This document shows, one piece after another, positions 35,014-43,723 of a DNA stretch of 64,000 nucleotides. Source of the stretch: Anaerolineae bacterium (GTDB taxonomy: Bacteria > Chloroflexota > Anaerolineae > JAAYZQ01). The translations under genes and the position numbers were made by a program. The stretch is from the NCBI GenBank assembly GCA_016929795.1, contig JAFGIA010000202.1, positions 30,030 to 94,029 on the forward strand. The letters run 5' to 3'. The stretch's first letter is position 1. Every line of letters begins with the position of its first letter. Under the pieces are notes generated by a model. That model saw only the letters and a program-made list of their open reading frames with translations, made no database searches and was not told the DNA's origin.

Positions 35014-35547
35014 AGATCCCCCAATGTTCTATTCAGCTTTTTCCTGCTTCTGAGCAGGATGAACCTATCGAAAGACAGCCGCTATCGAACGACGGTCACG
35101 ATCCTTTCAGGCCGTCTATGCGGTTAATCTCGTCTCGGTTATCACGACGCGACGAGACCGTGAAGTAGAGGCGAGGGTTGGAGCGGCGGCCGAGTCCCCG
35201 ATTTGTAGCAGGCACTCTTTGTGACGCCGCCATGAGGGTGGCCCAGATCTCGGGCCTCAATGCCCGACAAATCCCTGTTCAGTTTGGGGCCAGTCTGCCC
35301 CGTTCGCCCTTGCTACGGTCAGGGGCTATTGTAGCAAAAGATGGGTGCTTGCGCAAGTGCCCATCTGGCATTTGAGTAGAGATCGTTGTTGGTGCAATAG
35401 GGGGTATGATCTACATCTAGGGGAAAAAAGGGGGGCGAGTGCAACATCTAGTATGGTATGTAGGATCCCATCACGTCCAATCTTAAGATTTCGACCTGGA
35501 CCGATTTTAAGCAAGCTTACGTCAACGCTTTTGCCTTGCAGATGGTG
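35014..35547. other. Non-coding gap upstream of dnaA, possible origin region
   Basis: A 534-bp gap between the dnaA start and the end of the response-regulator gene. No open frame looks real. It is less GC-rich than its surroundings towards 35380-35520 and contains several palindromes, including AATCTTAAGATT (around 35482-35493). A gap of this size next to dnaA, with parAB nearby, is where oriC often lies. However, I could not find clustered TTATCCACA-type boxes; TTATCAC near 35137 is a lone partial match. Promoters of dnaA must also lie here. Confidence 0.35.
35339..35366. repeat. Palindrome in the dnaA upstream gap
   Basis: AGATGGG, TG, CTTGCGCAAG, TG, CCCATCT: 7-bp outer arms and a perfect 10-bp centre, interrupted only by two TG pairs that could wobble-pair in RNA. 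It may be a hairpin or a protein-binding site. Confidence 0.5.
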
Positions 35548-36324
35548 TCATTCCACCCCACCAAGCGCCCGGCTGGCGCGGCGCAGGTTGTGACGAATCG
35601 TGCCGAGCGGCGTGTGTATGGACGTGACCACTGCGACGAGCAGGTGATTGGGCAGGGCCATCAGGTAGAAGCGCGCATCCTCGTTTTCGAACATATTGTG
35701 CTTGTAGGGCTCGTCAGGTTGGCCGAGGAAACGGGCTGTGGCCTGGCTTGTTTTCGCCGCAGCCGCAACAAGCTCGGCCAAGCGCTGAATTCGATCCTCC
35801 TCCAACAAACTGACGTGTTGGAGCACCTGTGCCTTGCCACCAGCCATCGACACAAGCAGCACGATGTCTGCCTGGGTCTCATGAGCCAGTTCTAGCAGGG
35901 CACTCTCCGCTTCGGCTGCTGCTGCGGCATGTACCCGGTCTACTTTTCCCGGCCCCACTTCACGCGACAGGGCATCCTGAATGCTGGGCAAGAGATTGTC
36001 GACAAAGAATGGTTTCGACAGCGCACCCTGAATGCCAAGCCGGTGGGCCTCAGCCGGTACGTCTTCGCCCATCAGCGGGATGAGAACGATGCGCATCCGC
36101 GGATGCAGGCGGCGCACTCCTTTGATCAGCGTGACATAGTCCAAGTCGCTGCGATCCTGGTCCATGTCGACAATCGTCAAGTCGAATGACTCGCGCTGGA
36201 GGAGGACGATCCCATCGCGCCCTCGCGCAGCCACCTGCACCTGGTGCCCGCCGTCCCCCTCAAGCATCTCTTTCAGCATCGTGGCAAATGCCTCGTTGCG
36301 GTCTATTACCAGGATTTTTGCCAT
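35548..36324 (-). CDS. Response-regulator receiver fused to a roadblock-like domain
   Basis: A 258-residue protein. ATG 36324 has GGGAGGA 5 nt upstream. The N-terminal receiver (MAKILVIDRNEAFATMLKEML) has D8, phospho-acceptor D53 in LTIVDMDQD and the switch Lys in ALSKPFF. The C-terminal half (SALLELAHETQADIVLLVSMAGGKAQVLQHVSLLEEDRI... FYLMALPNHLLVAVVTS) looks like a roadblock/LC7 fold, which elsewhere binds small GTPases such as MglA. No DNA-binding or enzyme output domain is present. It is the last gene of a leftward operon with an SppA-like protease and a GldG-like membrane protein. The partner kinase is not obvious. Confidence 0.65.
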   Translation of the reverse strand: MAKILVIDRNEAFATMLKEMLEGDGGHQVQVAARGRDGIVLLQRESFDLTIVDMDQDRSDLDYVTLIKGVRRLHPRMRIVLIPLMGEDVPAEAHRLGIQGALSKPFFVDNLLPSIQDALSREVGPGKVDRVHAAAAAEAESALLELAHETQADIVLLVSMAGGKAQVLQHVSLLEEDRIQRLAELVAAAAKTSQATARFLGQPDEPYKHNMFENEDARFYLMALPNHLLVAVVTSIHTPLGTIRHNLRRASRALGGVE

Positions 36325-36338
36325 GCTTTCCTCCCGCA

Positions 36339-38561
36339 TCAGGGTGTGAGCGCCCACGAGGTGATGTTTTCCACCAATGTTATCTTGGCCTCGTCGGGCA
36401 ACAAGTAGATCGGGAATCCTACGATCACGACGCGCATCCCTGACAGCTCATCGTCGATCACGACCACAGAGGCGGTGCCACTCGCCTCGCTGGCCGGGCC
36501 ACGTGCCAGGATGATTGCTTCTCCCTCCTCGCCATACTCGTCCAGTACATCCACGACATAGTCTTGCTCAGTCTCGAAGGCGATGATCTGGCCCGCTTCG
36601 AATCCACGTGCCAGTGGATGCGTTGTGTCCATCACCTCAACATCACGCTGTACCGCCTCGCGCGCGCTCTCGCTGACATAGGCGCCAGATAGGACCGTTG
36701 GCTTGCCCTCGAGCATCAGCGTAAGCAACAGCTCCCGCTCGTCATCTCCTACCGCTTCATCAAAGTCACCTGCTGCCCAGATCACCAGATCATAACCGAG
36801 CACGTCCGATGTGCGCGGAGTGCCGTCATCGGCGATGCTCCACACCGTCACGTCGTACGTTTCATCCAGCAGCGCGGCATACTCATCGGCTTCACTCCGG
36901 CCATCATATCGTGCCTCGCCCGTATCGAGTGCCAGGATCAGAATCTTGCCGCCAGCCTCCCCCTCCTGCCCTTCCTCCGGCTCCGGTTCCTCTTCAGTTG
37001 GTGCCGGCTCTTGCGTGGGCTCATCTGGTTTCTCCCAGCCGCCGCTATCGTCGGACTGGCCCTCACCCGTGGGGCACAGGGCGACAGTGACTTGTGGCCC
37101 GGATTGCGCCTCGTGGAACAGGCAAGCACTCAGGTCCCCGGCAGTGAGCCTATCCACGATCCAATCCAGCCCTGCCTCCGAGTGAGCCAGGATCAACAGC
37201 ACCTGCCGCTCGCCGTCATCCTGGAACACGAGCATCGATGTGCCGGCGGCCGCTACATTCCCGAGCGAGCCTACCTCGATCCGGTCTGCCTCTGGCTCTG
37301 GCGGTTCTTTCGCTTTCGCTGCTGGCGTGGTGGTGCCGGTGATCGGGATGGTGCTGGTCATCGGCTTGGGCGTTCCCTGTGGCTTCGGGATAGTCTCAGC
37401 CTCGCTTGACGCGGTCGGAGTCATGACGAATGTGACCTTTGCGGTGGACAGGTATGCCTCTATCTCTTCCGCCTCTTCATAGAGCCCGAGGATCATTGTA
37501 TCCTGGTCGTCATCCACGTCGTCGACCAATGCCATGTCCATGTTCTGAGCGGCAAAGAGCGATTGGAACTTGTTCCCACTCCCGATCAGGTCGTCGTTCA
37601 AGAGGGGATCACCCGCGTATACGAGCTGCACACTGCCGTCAAAAAAAGAAGGAAAGTCCACCAGGTCGTATTCGCGCTGCGCCTGGCCGAGCAGATCCGC
37701 GATGCGTGCCACGAGCTGATTGTTGTCGTGCAGCGCGTTATACGGCTCGGTCATGAACGTCAGATCTCCAAGTGCCAGCACCTTCCCTTCTGCGGCGAGA
37801 ACAGCTACCGTCGGCTCCTTGAGCTGCTCCGTGGCACTCGATCTCGTCTCGCCGGTGGCACGGATCAATGCCAGCTCCTCAGAGCTAATCGAATGCGCCG
37901 CGTAGAATACAACCTGCTCAAGGTCGCGCGTCAGATCGTGATCGGCAAAACTGGTCAAGCGGATGTTCCGAAAATTCCCCTCGTTGTCGACAGTGTTGTA
38001 GAGATAATCCTGCCCGAACAGCAGACCAAACCGGATCGCGAGATCGTTGAGGTGGACTGCATCGTGGTCGAGGGTGTACGACATACTGAAATCGTCGGGG
38101 TAGAACACCTCAAACCGCGATGGATCGGCCACAAGCAGCAGGCGGCCACCCTTTTCGACAAACGCTTCGACGGCCTGAATCTCGCTTGCCGTCCAGTCGC
38201 TGCCTGGAGAGACGACCACGAGCCCCCGTGCGTGGCGCAGGCTGGCCAAGAGATCGTCCGATGTCGTCATTGGCTCGAGGCGCAGGCCACGTGCGGCCAG
38301 CCGGCTGCGCAGCACGTCCAGCTCGGCCATTTCGAACCGGTTGTCGTGTGCCAGGTCCACGACGACAATCCCCGGCTGGACAGAGTCATAGTCGTCTACA
38401 AACTCAGCACTGGCCGGCGTGGAGTACTCGATCTGGCGCAGATCGGGGCGCGTGACAGGCGCTGGATGATAGGAGCCGTCGTGAAAATAGATCCAACGGC
38501 CGGCCGTTGGCAGCACGAGGGCCGCCACGACGAGCAGGACAAAGGCTAGTTTCTTCACCAC
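36339..38561 (-). CDS. Membrane-anchored GldG/DUF4350-like protein
   Basis: A 740-residue protein with one N-terminal membrane segment (LAFVLLVVAALVLPTAGRW) and a large extracytoplasmic part. Residues about 60-330 (PGIVVVDLAHDNRFEMAELDVLRSRL, GRLLLVADPSRF, LALGDLTFMTEPYNALHDNNQLVARIADLL) resemble DUF4350/GldG-type domains, which have a GATase-like fold and often accompany ABC transporters. A Pro/Glu-rich linker (around 520-545) leads to a second alpha/beta domain (KILILALDTGEARYDGRSEADEYAALLDETYDVTVW, YDLVIWAAGDFDEAV). The function is unknown. Neighbours are SppA (upstream, 25 bp) and the receiver-roadblock gene (14 bp downstream). Confidence 0.6.
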   Translation of the reverse strand: MVKKLAFVLLVVAALVLPTAGRWIYFHDGSYHPAPVTRPDLRQIEYSTPASAEFVDDYDSVQPGIVVVDLAHDNRFEMAELDVLRSRLAARGLRLEPMTTSDDLLASLRHARGLVVVSPGSDWTASEIQAVEAFVEKGGRLLLVADPSRFEVFYPDDFSMSYTLDHDAVHLNDLAIRFGLLFGQDYLYNTVDNEGNFRNIRLTSFADHDLTRDLEQVVFYAAHSISSEELALIRATGETRSSATEQLKEPTVAVLAAEGKVLALGDLTFMTEPYNALHDNNQLVARIADLLGQAQREYDLVDFPSFFDGSVQLVYAGDPLLNDDLIGSGNKFQSLFAAQNMDMALVDDVDDDQDTMILGLYEEAEEIEAYLSTAKVTFVMTPTASSEAETIPKPQGTPKPMTSTIPITGTTTPAAKAKEPPEPEADRIEVGSLGNVAAAGTSMLVFQDDGERQVLLILAHSEAGLDWIVDRLTAGDLSACLFHEAQSGPQVTVALCPTGEGQSDDSGGWEKPDEPTQEPAPTEEEPEPEEGQEGEAGGKILILALDTGEARYDGRSEADEYAALLDETYDVTVWSIADDGTPRTSDVLGYDLVIWAAGDFDEAVGDDERELLLTLMLEGKPTVLSGAYVSESAREAVQRDVEVMDTTHPLARGFEAGQIIAFETEQDYVVDVLDEYGEEGEAIILARGPASEASGTASVVVIDDELSGMRVVIVGFPIYLLPDEAKITLVENITSWALTP

Positions 38562-38586
38562 GCTGTCTACCTCTCCTCCCTGTCGC

Positions 38587-39435
38587 CTATTGGGGTGGCT
38601 CGACGTAGCGATAGTAAAAGCCAGGTGGCATTTTCGCCGGCGGGGCCGCGACAGTTGACGCGGTCCGGCGCTCTTCTATTTCCAGGTCGAAGAGCAGGTC
38701 GACCTCGAGTGGTTCCGGGGTGCAGTCGACCAGGCGATAGTGGCGCACGCCTGCAATCTCGGCTGCGGCCGCCACAGCATCACCCACCGATCCGATCTCG
38801 TCTACCAGCCCCATCTGCCACGCCTGCAAGCCTACATAGATCTCGCCGCGTGACAGGACTTCGGGACCAACCTTTAGCCGGTCGCCGCGCTGCACCAAGA
38901 TCGCCGCCACAAAGGTGTCCTTGAGCATCTCCATCTGCTGGACAGCCGTGAGCTCGGGCCCGCCCGACAGTTTGAAAGGCCCGGTCGTCATCAGCTCTTC
39001 ATCCACCAGGTCTGGAGGGGGGAGGATCGAGATCACCCCAATGTTGCCCACCGCCGAGCCTGGCTTGGCATAGATCTGGTCCGCGGCAGCGGCGGTATAG
39101 TAGGCGCCGCTGGCAGCCATCTCGCCGATAGAAGCAATCACCGGTTTTTGCTCGCGCAGCTTGAGCACCTGGTAATAGAGATCTTCGCTGGCAGTCACCT
39201 CCCCACCAGGGCTCACAATCTCGAGCACCACCGCACTGACGGCCGGGTTGCTGGCAGCTGCCTGCATCGCCTCGCGCAACTGCGCCGTATAGTCGCTCCA
39301 GATATCGCCCTCGATACGGATCAGGGCCACCTGGGGTGCTGGTACCAGGTAGAGGGAGATGAGTACGCCGATGCCAAGCAACACAAGGAGTATCATCACT
39401 GCCAGAAAGACTCGCACTATCCTACGTCTTGTCAT
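38587..39435 (-). CDS. sppA: Signal peptide peptidase SppA-like protease
   Basis: A 282-residue membrane serine protease of the S49 family that degrades signal peptides or other membrane peptides. One N-terminal membrane segment (residues 8-31) anchors it. The Ser/Lys dyad is likely S109 in GEMAASGAYYTAAAADQIYA and K155 in GPFKLSGG; GSAVGNIGVI also matches. The short form (one catalytic domain) is that of Gram-positive SppA. It opens a leftward operon with the GldG-like and receiver-roadblock genes. Confidence 0.85.
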   Translation of the reverse strand: MTRRRIVRVFLAVMILLVLLGIGVLISLYLVPAPQVALIRIEGDIWSDYTAQLREAMQAAASNPAVSAVVLEIVSPGGEVTASEDLYYQVLKLREQKPVIASIGEMAASGAYYTAAAADQIYAKPGSAVGNIGVISILPPPDLVDEELMTTGPFKLSGGPELTAVQQMEMLKDTFVAAILVQRGDRLKVGPEVLSRGEIYVGLQAWQMGLVDEIGSVGDAVAAAAEIAGVRHYRLVDCTPEPLEVDLLFDLEIEERRTASTVAAPPAKMPPGFYYRYVEPPQ

Positions 39436-39467
39436 ATCTCCTCGCTTTCCATGAGGAATGTGGCGTT

Positions 39468-39476
39468 ATTATACCA
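39468..39476 (-). promoter_or_regulatory. Extended -10 promoter of the sppA operon
   Basis: On the minus strand TG-G-TATAAT (39476-39468); the -35 region is weak. It lies about 30 bp before the sppA start and is divergent to the parAB promoter. Confidence 0.55.
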
Positions 39477-39506
39477 CACTTTGATCAACAAGCGAAAAGC
39501 CGACTC

Positions 39507-39535
39507 TTTCCAATTTCGCAAAAGTCTGATATAAT
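39507..39535 (+). promoter_or_regulatory. Promoter of parAB
   Basis: TTTCCA (39507-39512), a 17-bp spacer and TATAAT (39530-39535) preceded by an extended TG (39527-39528). Confidence 0.6.
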
Positions 39536-39574
39536 AGCTACACTCACCAGTGGGGCATGGAGTGTGGACCACGG

Positions 39575-40363
39575 ATGGCCAAGATCCTGGCGTTGGCAAA
39601 TCAGAAAGGGGGCGTCGGCAAAACGACAACGGCTGTTAGCCTGGGCGCCTACCTGGCAGCCGCAGGCAAGCGCGTGCTGCTCGTCGACGTTGATCCCCAG
39701 GGCAATGCGACTTCCAGCCTGGGTATCGACCGCCGGACCGTCGCCTGCTCGACCTACGATTTGCTCCTGAATGATCTCCCCGCAGCCGATGCGATCTCAC
39801 TCACCAAGCAGGTGCGGCTGGAAGCGATCCCTGCCACGGCAGCCCTCGCGGGTGCAGAGGTCGAGCTGGTGGGCATGATGGCGCGCGAGTTCCGTCTCGG
39901 GCGCGCCCTCGCGCCGCTCCTGGATCGCTATGACTATTTGCTGCTCGACTGTCCGCCCAGCCTGGGACTGCTCACGATCAATGCGCTGGCAGCCGCGCAC
40001 GACGGGGTGTTGATCCCGGTCCAATGCGAATATCTTGCACTCGAAGGGCTGGGCCAGTTGCTCAAAACGATCTATATGGTACGCGACAACCTCAATGCGC
40101 GACTGGTGATCGCCGGTGTCGTGCTCACCATGTTTGACGCACGCACCAACCTTGCCAGGCAGGTTGTCGACGAAGTGCGCCGCTTTTTCCCTGCCTATGT
40201 GTACCAAACCATCATCCCTCGTACCGTGCGACTCAGCGAGGCGCCGAGCTATGGCGAGACGATTTTGAGTTATGCCCCCGACACAGCCGGTGCCGTCGCG
40301 TACCAGGCACTGGCACAAGAATTTTTGGAGAGAGAGCGTGGCGAGACGACGCGGACTGGGTAA
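39575..40363 (+). CDS. parA: Chromosome partitioning ATPase ParA/Soj
   Basis: A 262-residue deviant-Walker ATPase. ATG 39575 (MAKILALANQKGGVGKTTTA) matches the usual family start; ATG 39557 is in frame but adds six odd residues. The Walker A KGGVGKTT, VDVDPQGNATSS and DYLLLDCPPSLG are all present. It would form ATP-dependent gradients on the nucleoid that move ParB-bound origins. parB overlaps its 3' end by 26 bp. Confidence 0.95.
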   Translation: MAKILALANQKGGVGKTTTAVSLGAYLAAAGKRVLLVDVDPQGNATSSLGIDRRTVACSTYDLLLNDLPAADAISLTKQVRLEAIPATAALAGAEVELVGMMAREFRLGRALAPLLDRYDYLLLDCPPSLGLLTINALAAAHDGVLIPVQCEYLALEGLGQLLKTIYMVRDNLNARLVIAGVVLTMFDARTNLARQVVDEVRRFFPAYVYQTIIPRTVRLSEAPSYGETILSYAPDTAGAVAYQALAQEFLERERGETTRTG

Positions 40364-41204
40364 AGGATTGGATGCGCTTATCCCGACTTCGGAGGAGGCG
40401 GCAGGTGGGGTGGTCGAGGTCCCTGTGTCGGCCATTACGCCGAATCCGATGCAGCCACGTGGGGCGATCGACCCCGATGCTCTGGCCGATCTCGCCGCCT
40501 CGGTCCGCGAGCACGGGCTGATTCAACCATTGATCGTCACGCGCCAGGGGCCCGAGCGTTACCAGTTGATCGCTGGCGAGCGCCGCTGGCAGGCCGCCCG
40601 CCAGGCAGGCTTGCCCACCGTCCCGGCGATCGTCAAAGAGGCGACGCCGCAGCAGATGCTGGAGCTTGCCCTGGTCGAGAATATCCAGCGCGCCGATCTC
40701 AACCCGCTCGAAGAAGCGGCCGCCTACCAACAGCTCGTCGACGAGTTTGGCTTGACACAGGAGCAGGTGTCGGGGCGTGTCGGCAAGAGCCGTTCTGCGG
40801 TTGCCAACACGCTGCGTCTCCTCCGGCTACCCGCGGAGGTGAGGCAGGCGCTCGCCGACAGCACGATCCATGAGGGACACGCCCGCGCACTCCTCGCACT
40901 GCCAACGCCAGAGGCACAGGTGGCGGCGCTGCGCGTGGTCGTCGGCAAGGACCTGAACGTGCGGCAGGCTGAGGAGCTGGTCCGCCGCCTGCTGGCAGAG
41001 CCGTCGGCGCCAAAGGAAAAGGCCCCGGCTGGCCAGGCCGCCTTGGCCCCCGAGACGCGCGCCCTCGAAGAGGAACTGCGCGCCCGCCTCGGCACACGCG
41101 TCAACCTTTACCGCAGCCGCAAGGGCCGCGGCCGCCTCGTGATCCACTTTTACTCCGAAGAGGAGCTCGAGGCGATCTATGATCTCATCCTCCAGTCGTC
41201 GTAG
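40338..41204 (+). CDS. parB: Chromosome partitioning protein ParB/Spo0J
   Basis: A 288-residue CTPase/DNA clamp. GTG 40338 (MARRRGLGKGLDALIP) follows GGAG at 7 nt. Motifs: VSAITPNPMQPRG, LIQPLIVTR, YQLIAGERRWQAAR (CTP-binding core), ALVENIQRADLNPLEEA, and the helix-turn-helix LTQEQVSGRVGKSRSAVANTLRLLRLP. The C-terminal dimerisation segment ends VIHFYSEEELEAIYDLIL. No parS site was recognised by eye. It overlaps parA by 26 bp and the next gene by 26 bp, so translation of all three is probably coupled. Confidence 0.95.
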   Translation: MARRRGLGKGLDALIPTSEEAAGGVVEVPVSAITPNPMQPRGAIDPDALADLAASVREHGLIQPLIVTRQGPERYQLIAGERRWQAARQAGLPTVPAIVKEATPQQMLELALVENIQRADLNPLEEAAAYQQLVDEFGLTQEQVSGRVGKSRSAVANTLRLLRLPAEVRQALADSTIHEGHARALLALPTPEAQVAALRVVVGKDLNVRQAEELVRRLLAEPSAPKEKAPAGQAALAPETRALEEELRARLGTRVNLYRSRKGRGRLVIHFYSEEELEAIYDLILQSS

Positions 41205-43620
41205 GGTGCCATCGTCGCACCGGCCGGGCTTCTACCTTGCCCTTGGCCTCCTGTCGGCGGCTGCATTGGCATTTGAAATCACCCTCACCCGTCTCTTTTC
41301 AGTTACCCAATGGTACCACTTTGCTTTTCTGGCCGTGAGCGTTGCTCTGCTCGGCTATGGTGCCAGCGGGACGGCCCTCACCCTATTCCCGCGCTGGACG
41401 CGGCCGCCGGTAGCGCGCCATGTCTCGATCCTGTCCACTCTATTTGCCGTTGCCACCATCCTGGCCTATCTGAGCCTCAACTACCTCCCTTTCGATTCGT
41501 ACCGGATCGCCTGGGAGCGGATCCAGATCCTCTACCTCGTCCTCTACTACCTCGCCCTAACCCTGCCCTTCTTGTGTGCCGGCTTGGTTACCGGCCTTCT
41601 CCTATCTGCCTACCCTGCCGCTGCCGCGCCCATCTACGCCGCCAACCTCGCCGGCTCGGCCCTCGGTGCGCTTCTCCCCCTCGTGCTGCTGCCGCTCACA
41701 GGCGAGGGTGCCGTTCTAACCATCGCCGCCCTCTCCCTCGTGGCAGCAGCGCTCTTTGAAAGATGCCCAGCACAAGGAACCAGTGACCAGATAGAGGTTC
41801 CCGAGGCTTGGACTCCAAGTTCCCCATACCTGATCTCGAATATCCTCTTCTCCGCCCTCCTCTTCTTCCTTGCCTTCCACCCGCCCGCACTCTTTTCACT
41901 GCAGCTCTCGCCCTACAAGGGGCTCAGCCAGGTGCTGCGTTTTCCAGACAGCGAGGTAGAGTGGCAGGAGTGGAACGCCTTCTCGCGCGTGGACCGCGTG
42001 TCGAGCGCGGCCATTCGCTCTGCGCCGGGGTTGAGCCTCGGCTGCCCGGTGAGGCCGCTGCCACAGGACGGCCTGTTTGTCGACGGCGACGATCTGTCGC
42101 CCGTTCTGATCGAGACAGAGCAGGTCGCCGAGTTTACATCATGTCTGCCCGTGGCCCTGCCCTACCGGCTGCGACCGGGCGCAAGGGCGCTGGTGCTCGG
42201 CCCGCGGGGTGGACTGGATGTGTGGGTGGCCGTGGGCCAGGGGGCCGGGAGCGTGCTGGCCGTTGAGGGGAACCCGCTGCTAATTGCCTCTGCCGGAGAC
42301 GTGTACGCGCAGGCGCCGGTGGAGGTCGAGGTGGAGGAACCACGCGCCTACGCTCACCGCAGCAGCGAGACCTTTGACCTGGTCCACCTGTCCCTCGCCG
42401 ACAGCTATCGGCCTGTCACCTCGGGTGCGTACAGCCTGGGCGAGCGTTATGACTTGACCGTGGAGGCGTTTACAGACTATTACGCGCGACTGAGGCCAGG
42501 AGGCTTGCTGGTCGTTGAACGCTGGCTGCAACTGCCCCCCAGTGAGCTGCTGCGCGTCGGCGCGACGGCTGTCGAGGCCCTGCGGCGCAGCGGGGCCGAC
42601 GATCCGGCGGCCAGCCTTGCCGTGCTGCGTGGCTGGCAGGTGGGCCTGATCGTGGTCAAGAATGGCGCCTATACCTCAGGCGAGCTGGCTGCTATCCGCG
42701 AGTTCGCTGCCGATCTCGAGCTCGACCTGGTCGCGCTCCCTGGCTTGCTCGAGCGTGAAACAAATCACCTCAACGTGCTGCCCGAGCCAGTGTATTACCG
42801 CGCCTTTCGCCAGCTTCTGCAAGATCCGTCGAGCCTGTACACAACCCATCCCTACGACGTCCGCCCGCCAACGGACGATCACCCCTTCTTCTTTCACCTT
42901 TTTCGTAGCAGCCAGGCGCGGGCTGTGATCGAGCAGTTGGGGCGCACGTGGCAGCCGTGGGGGGGCAGCGGCTTTTTCGTCCTCGTCGCCCTGCTGGCCG
43001 TCGCCATCGTCGTTTCACTGGCCTTGATCTTGCTGCCCCTGGTGGCCGCGCGCCAGGCGGCGATGGGCAGCGGTGCACCATGGGGGCGGACCCTCGCCTA
43101 CTTTGGCTTGCTCGGCCTCGGTTTTCTTTTCGTCGAGCTGCCGTTGATGCAGCGGTTTATCCTGTTTCTCGACAGGCCGATCTATGCCTTGGCTGCCGTC
43201 GCGACTTCACTCCTCCTCTTTTCGGGCCTGGGCAGTCAACTCTCGCCGCGCCTCCCGGCGCGCAGCACGCTGCCACTCCTGGCCATCGCCATCTTGCTCT
43301 ACCCCCTGTTCCTGCCTGTTCTATTCCAGGTGCTGCTGGGTCTCCCACTGGCCGCGCGGCTGGTAGTTACCCTGCTCACCCTCGCGCCTCTTGGCCTCTT
43401 GATGGGCACCGCCTTTCCAGGTGGCCTCGCCTGGCTGCGCAGTTGTGCGCCTGCCCTCATCCCGTGGGCCTGGGCCGTCAATGGTTGCACCTCAGTGCTT
43501 GCCTCTATCCTGTCGGCCATGATCGCCCTCGCCGCCGGCTTTTCATGGGTGTTGGGCGCAGGCGCCGCAGCCTATGCCATCGCGTGGCTCTCCCTCCCAG
43601 GCCCTCGCCCCCCCCATTAG
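41179..43620 (+). CDS. Integral membrane protein with spermidine-synthase-like domain
   Basis: An 813-residue protein. About seven membrane helices (20-240) are followed by a soluble Rossmann-like domain (ALVLGPRGGLDVWVAVGQGAGSVLAVEGNPLL, YDLTVEAFTDYYARLRPGGLLVV) resembling spermidine synthases and related methyltransferases, then about six further helices (630-805). Such multi-pass spermidine-synthase-like proteins are widespread but poorly understood. A stretch near residues 195-215 (PAQGTSDQIEVPEAWTPSSP) looks like a low-complexity insertion between helices. It starts inside the end of parB, which ties it to parAB translation; a role in partitioning is not implied. Confidence 0.75.
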   Translation: MISSSSRRRVPSSHRPGFYLALGLLSAAALAFEITLTRLFSVTQWYHFAFLAVSVALLGYGASGTALTLFPRWTRPPVARHVSILSTLFAVATILAYLSLNYLPFDSYRIAWERIQILYLVLYYLALTLPFLCAGLVTGLLLSAYPAAAAPIYAANLAGSALGALLPLVLLPLTGEGAVLTIAALSLVAAALFERCPAQGTSDQIEVPEAWTPSSPYLISNILFSALLFFLAFHPPALFSLQLSPYKGLSQVLRFPDSEVEWQEWNAFSRVDRVSSAAIRSAPGLSLGCPVRPLPQDGLFVDGDDLSPVLIETEQVAEFTSCLPVALPYRLRPGARALVLGPRGGLDVWVAVGQGAGSVLAVEGNPLLIASAGDVYAQAPVEVEVEEPRAYAHRSSETFDLVHLSLADSYRPVTSGAYSLGERYDLTVEAFTDYYARLRPGGLLVVERWLQLPPSELLRVGATAVEALRRSGADDPAASLAVLRGWQVGLIVVKNGAYTSGELAAIREFAADLELDLVALPGLLERETNHLNVLPEPVYYRAFRQLLQDPSSLYTTHPYDVRPPTDDHPFFFHLFRSSQARAVIEQLGRTWQPWGGSGFFVLVALLAVAIVVSLALILLPLVAARQAAMGSGAPWGRTLAYFGLLGLGFLFVELPLMQRFILFLDRPIYALAAVATSLLLFSGLGSQLSPRLPARSTLPLLAIAILLYPLFLPVLFQVLLGLPLAARLVVTLLTLAPLGLLMGTAFPGGLAWLRSCAPALIPWAWAVNGCTSVLASILSAMIALAAGFSWVLGAGAAAYAIAWLSLPGPRPPH

Positions 43621-43686
43621 AAGATAGGCAGGCTGTAGCGGCCAGTCCACCGCGCTTTTCTTCTTTCATCCTTCCAATCTTCTCAT

Positions 43687-43715
43687 TTGCCCAAATTCTC
43701 ATTCCCTGGTACAAT
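43687..43715 (+). promoter_or_regulatory. Promoter of the RNase D gene, almost leaderless
   Basis: TTGCCC (43687-43692), a 17-bp spacer, TACAAT (43710-43715) with an extended TG at 43707-43708. The -10 ends only 8 bp before ATG 43724, so the mRNA should begin at or within a few bases of the start codon. No Shine-Dalgarno is present. Confidence 0.6.
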
Positions 43716-43723
43716 CCCCCCCG

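Noticed and set aside
35014..35547. DnaA box cluster
   Set aside because: Only isolated partial matches such as TTATCAC were found; not enough to call an origin.
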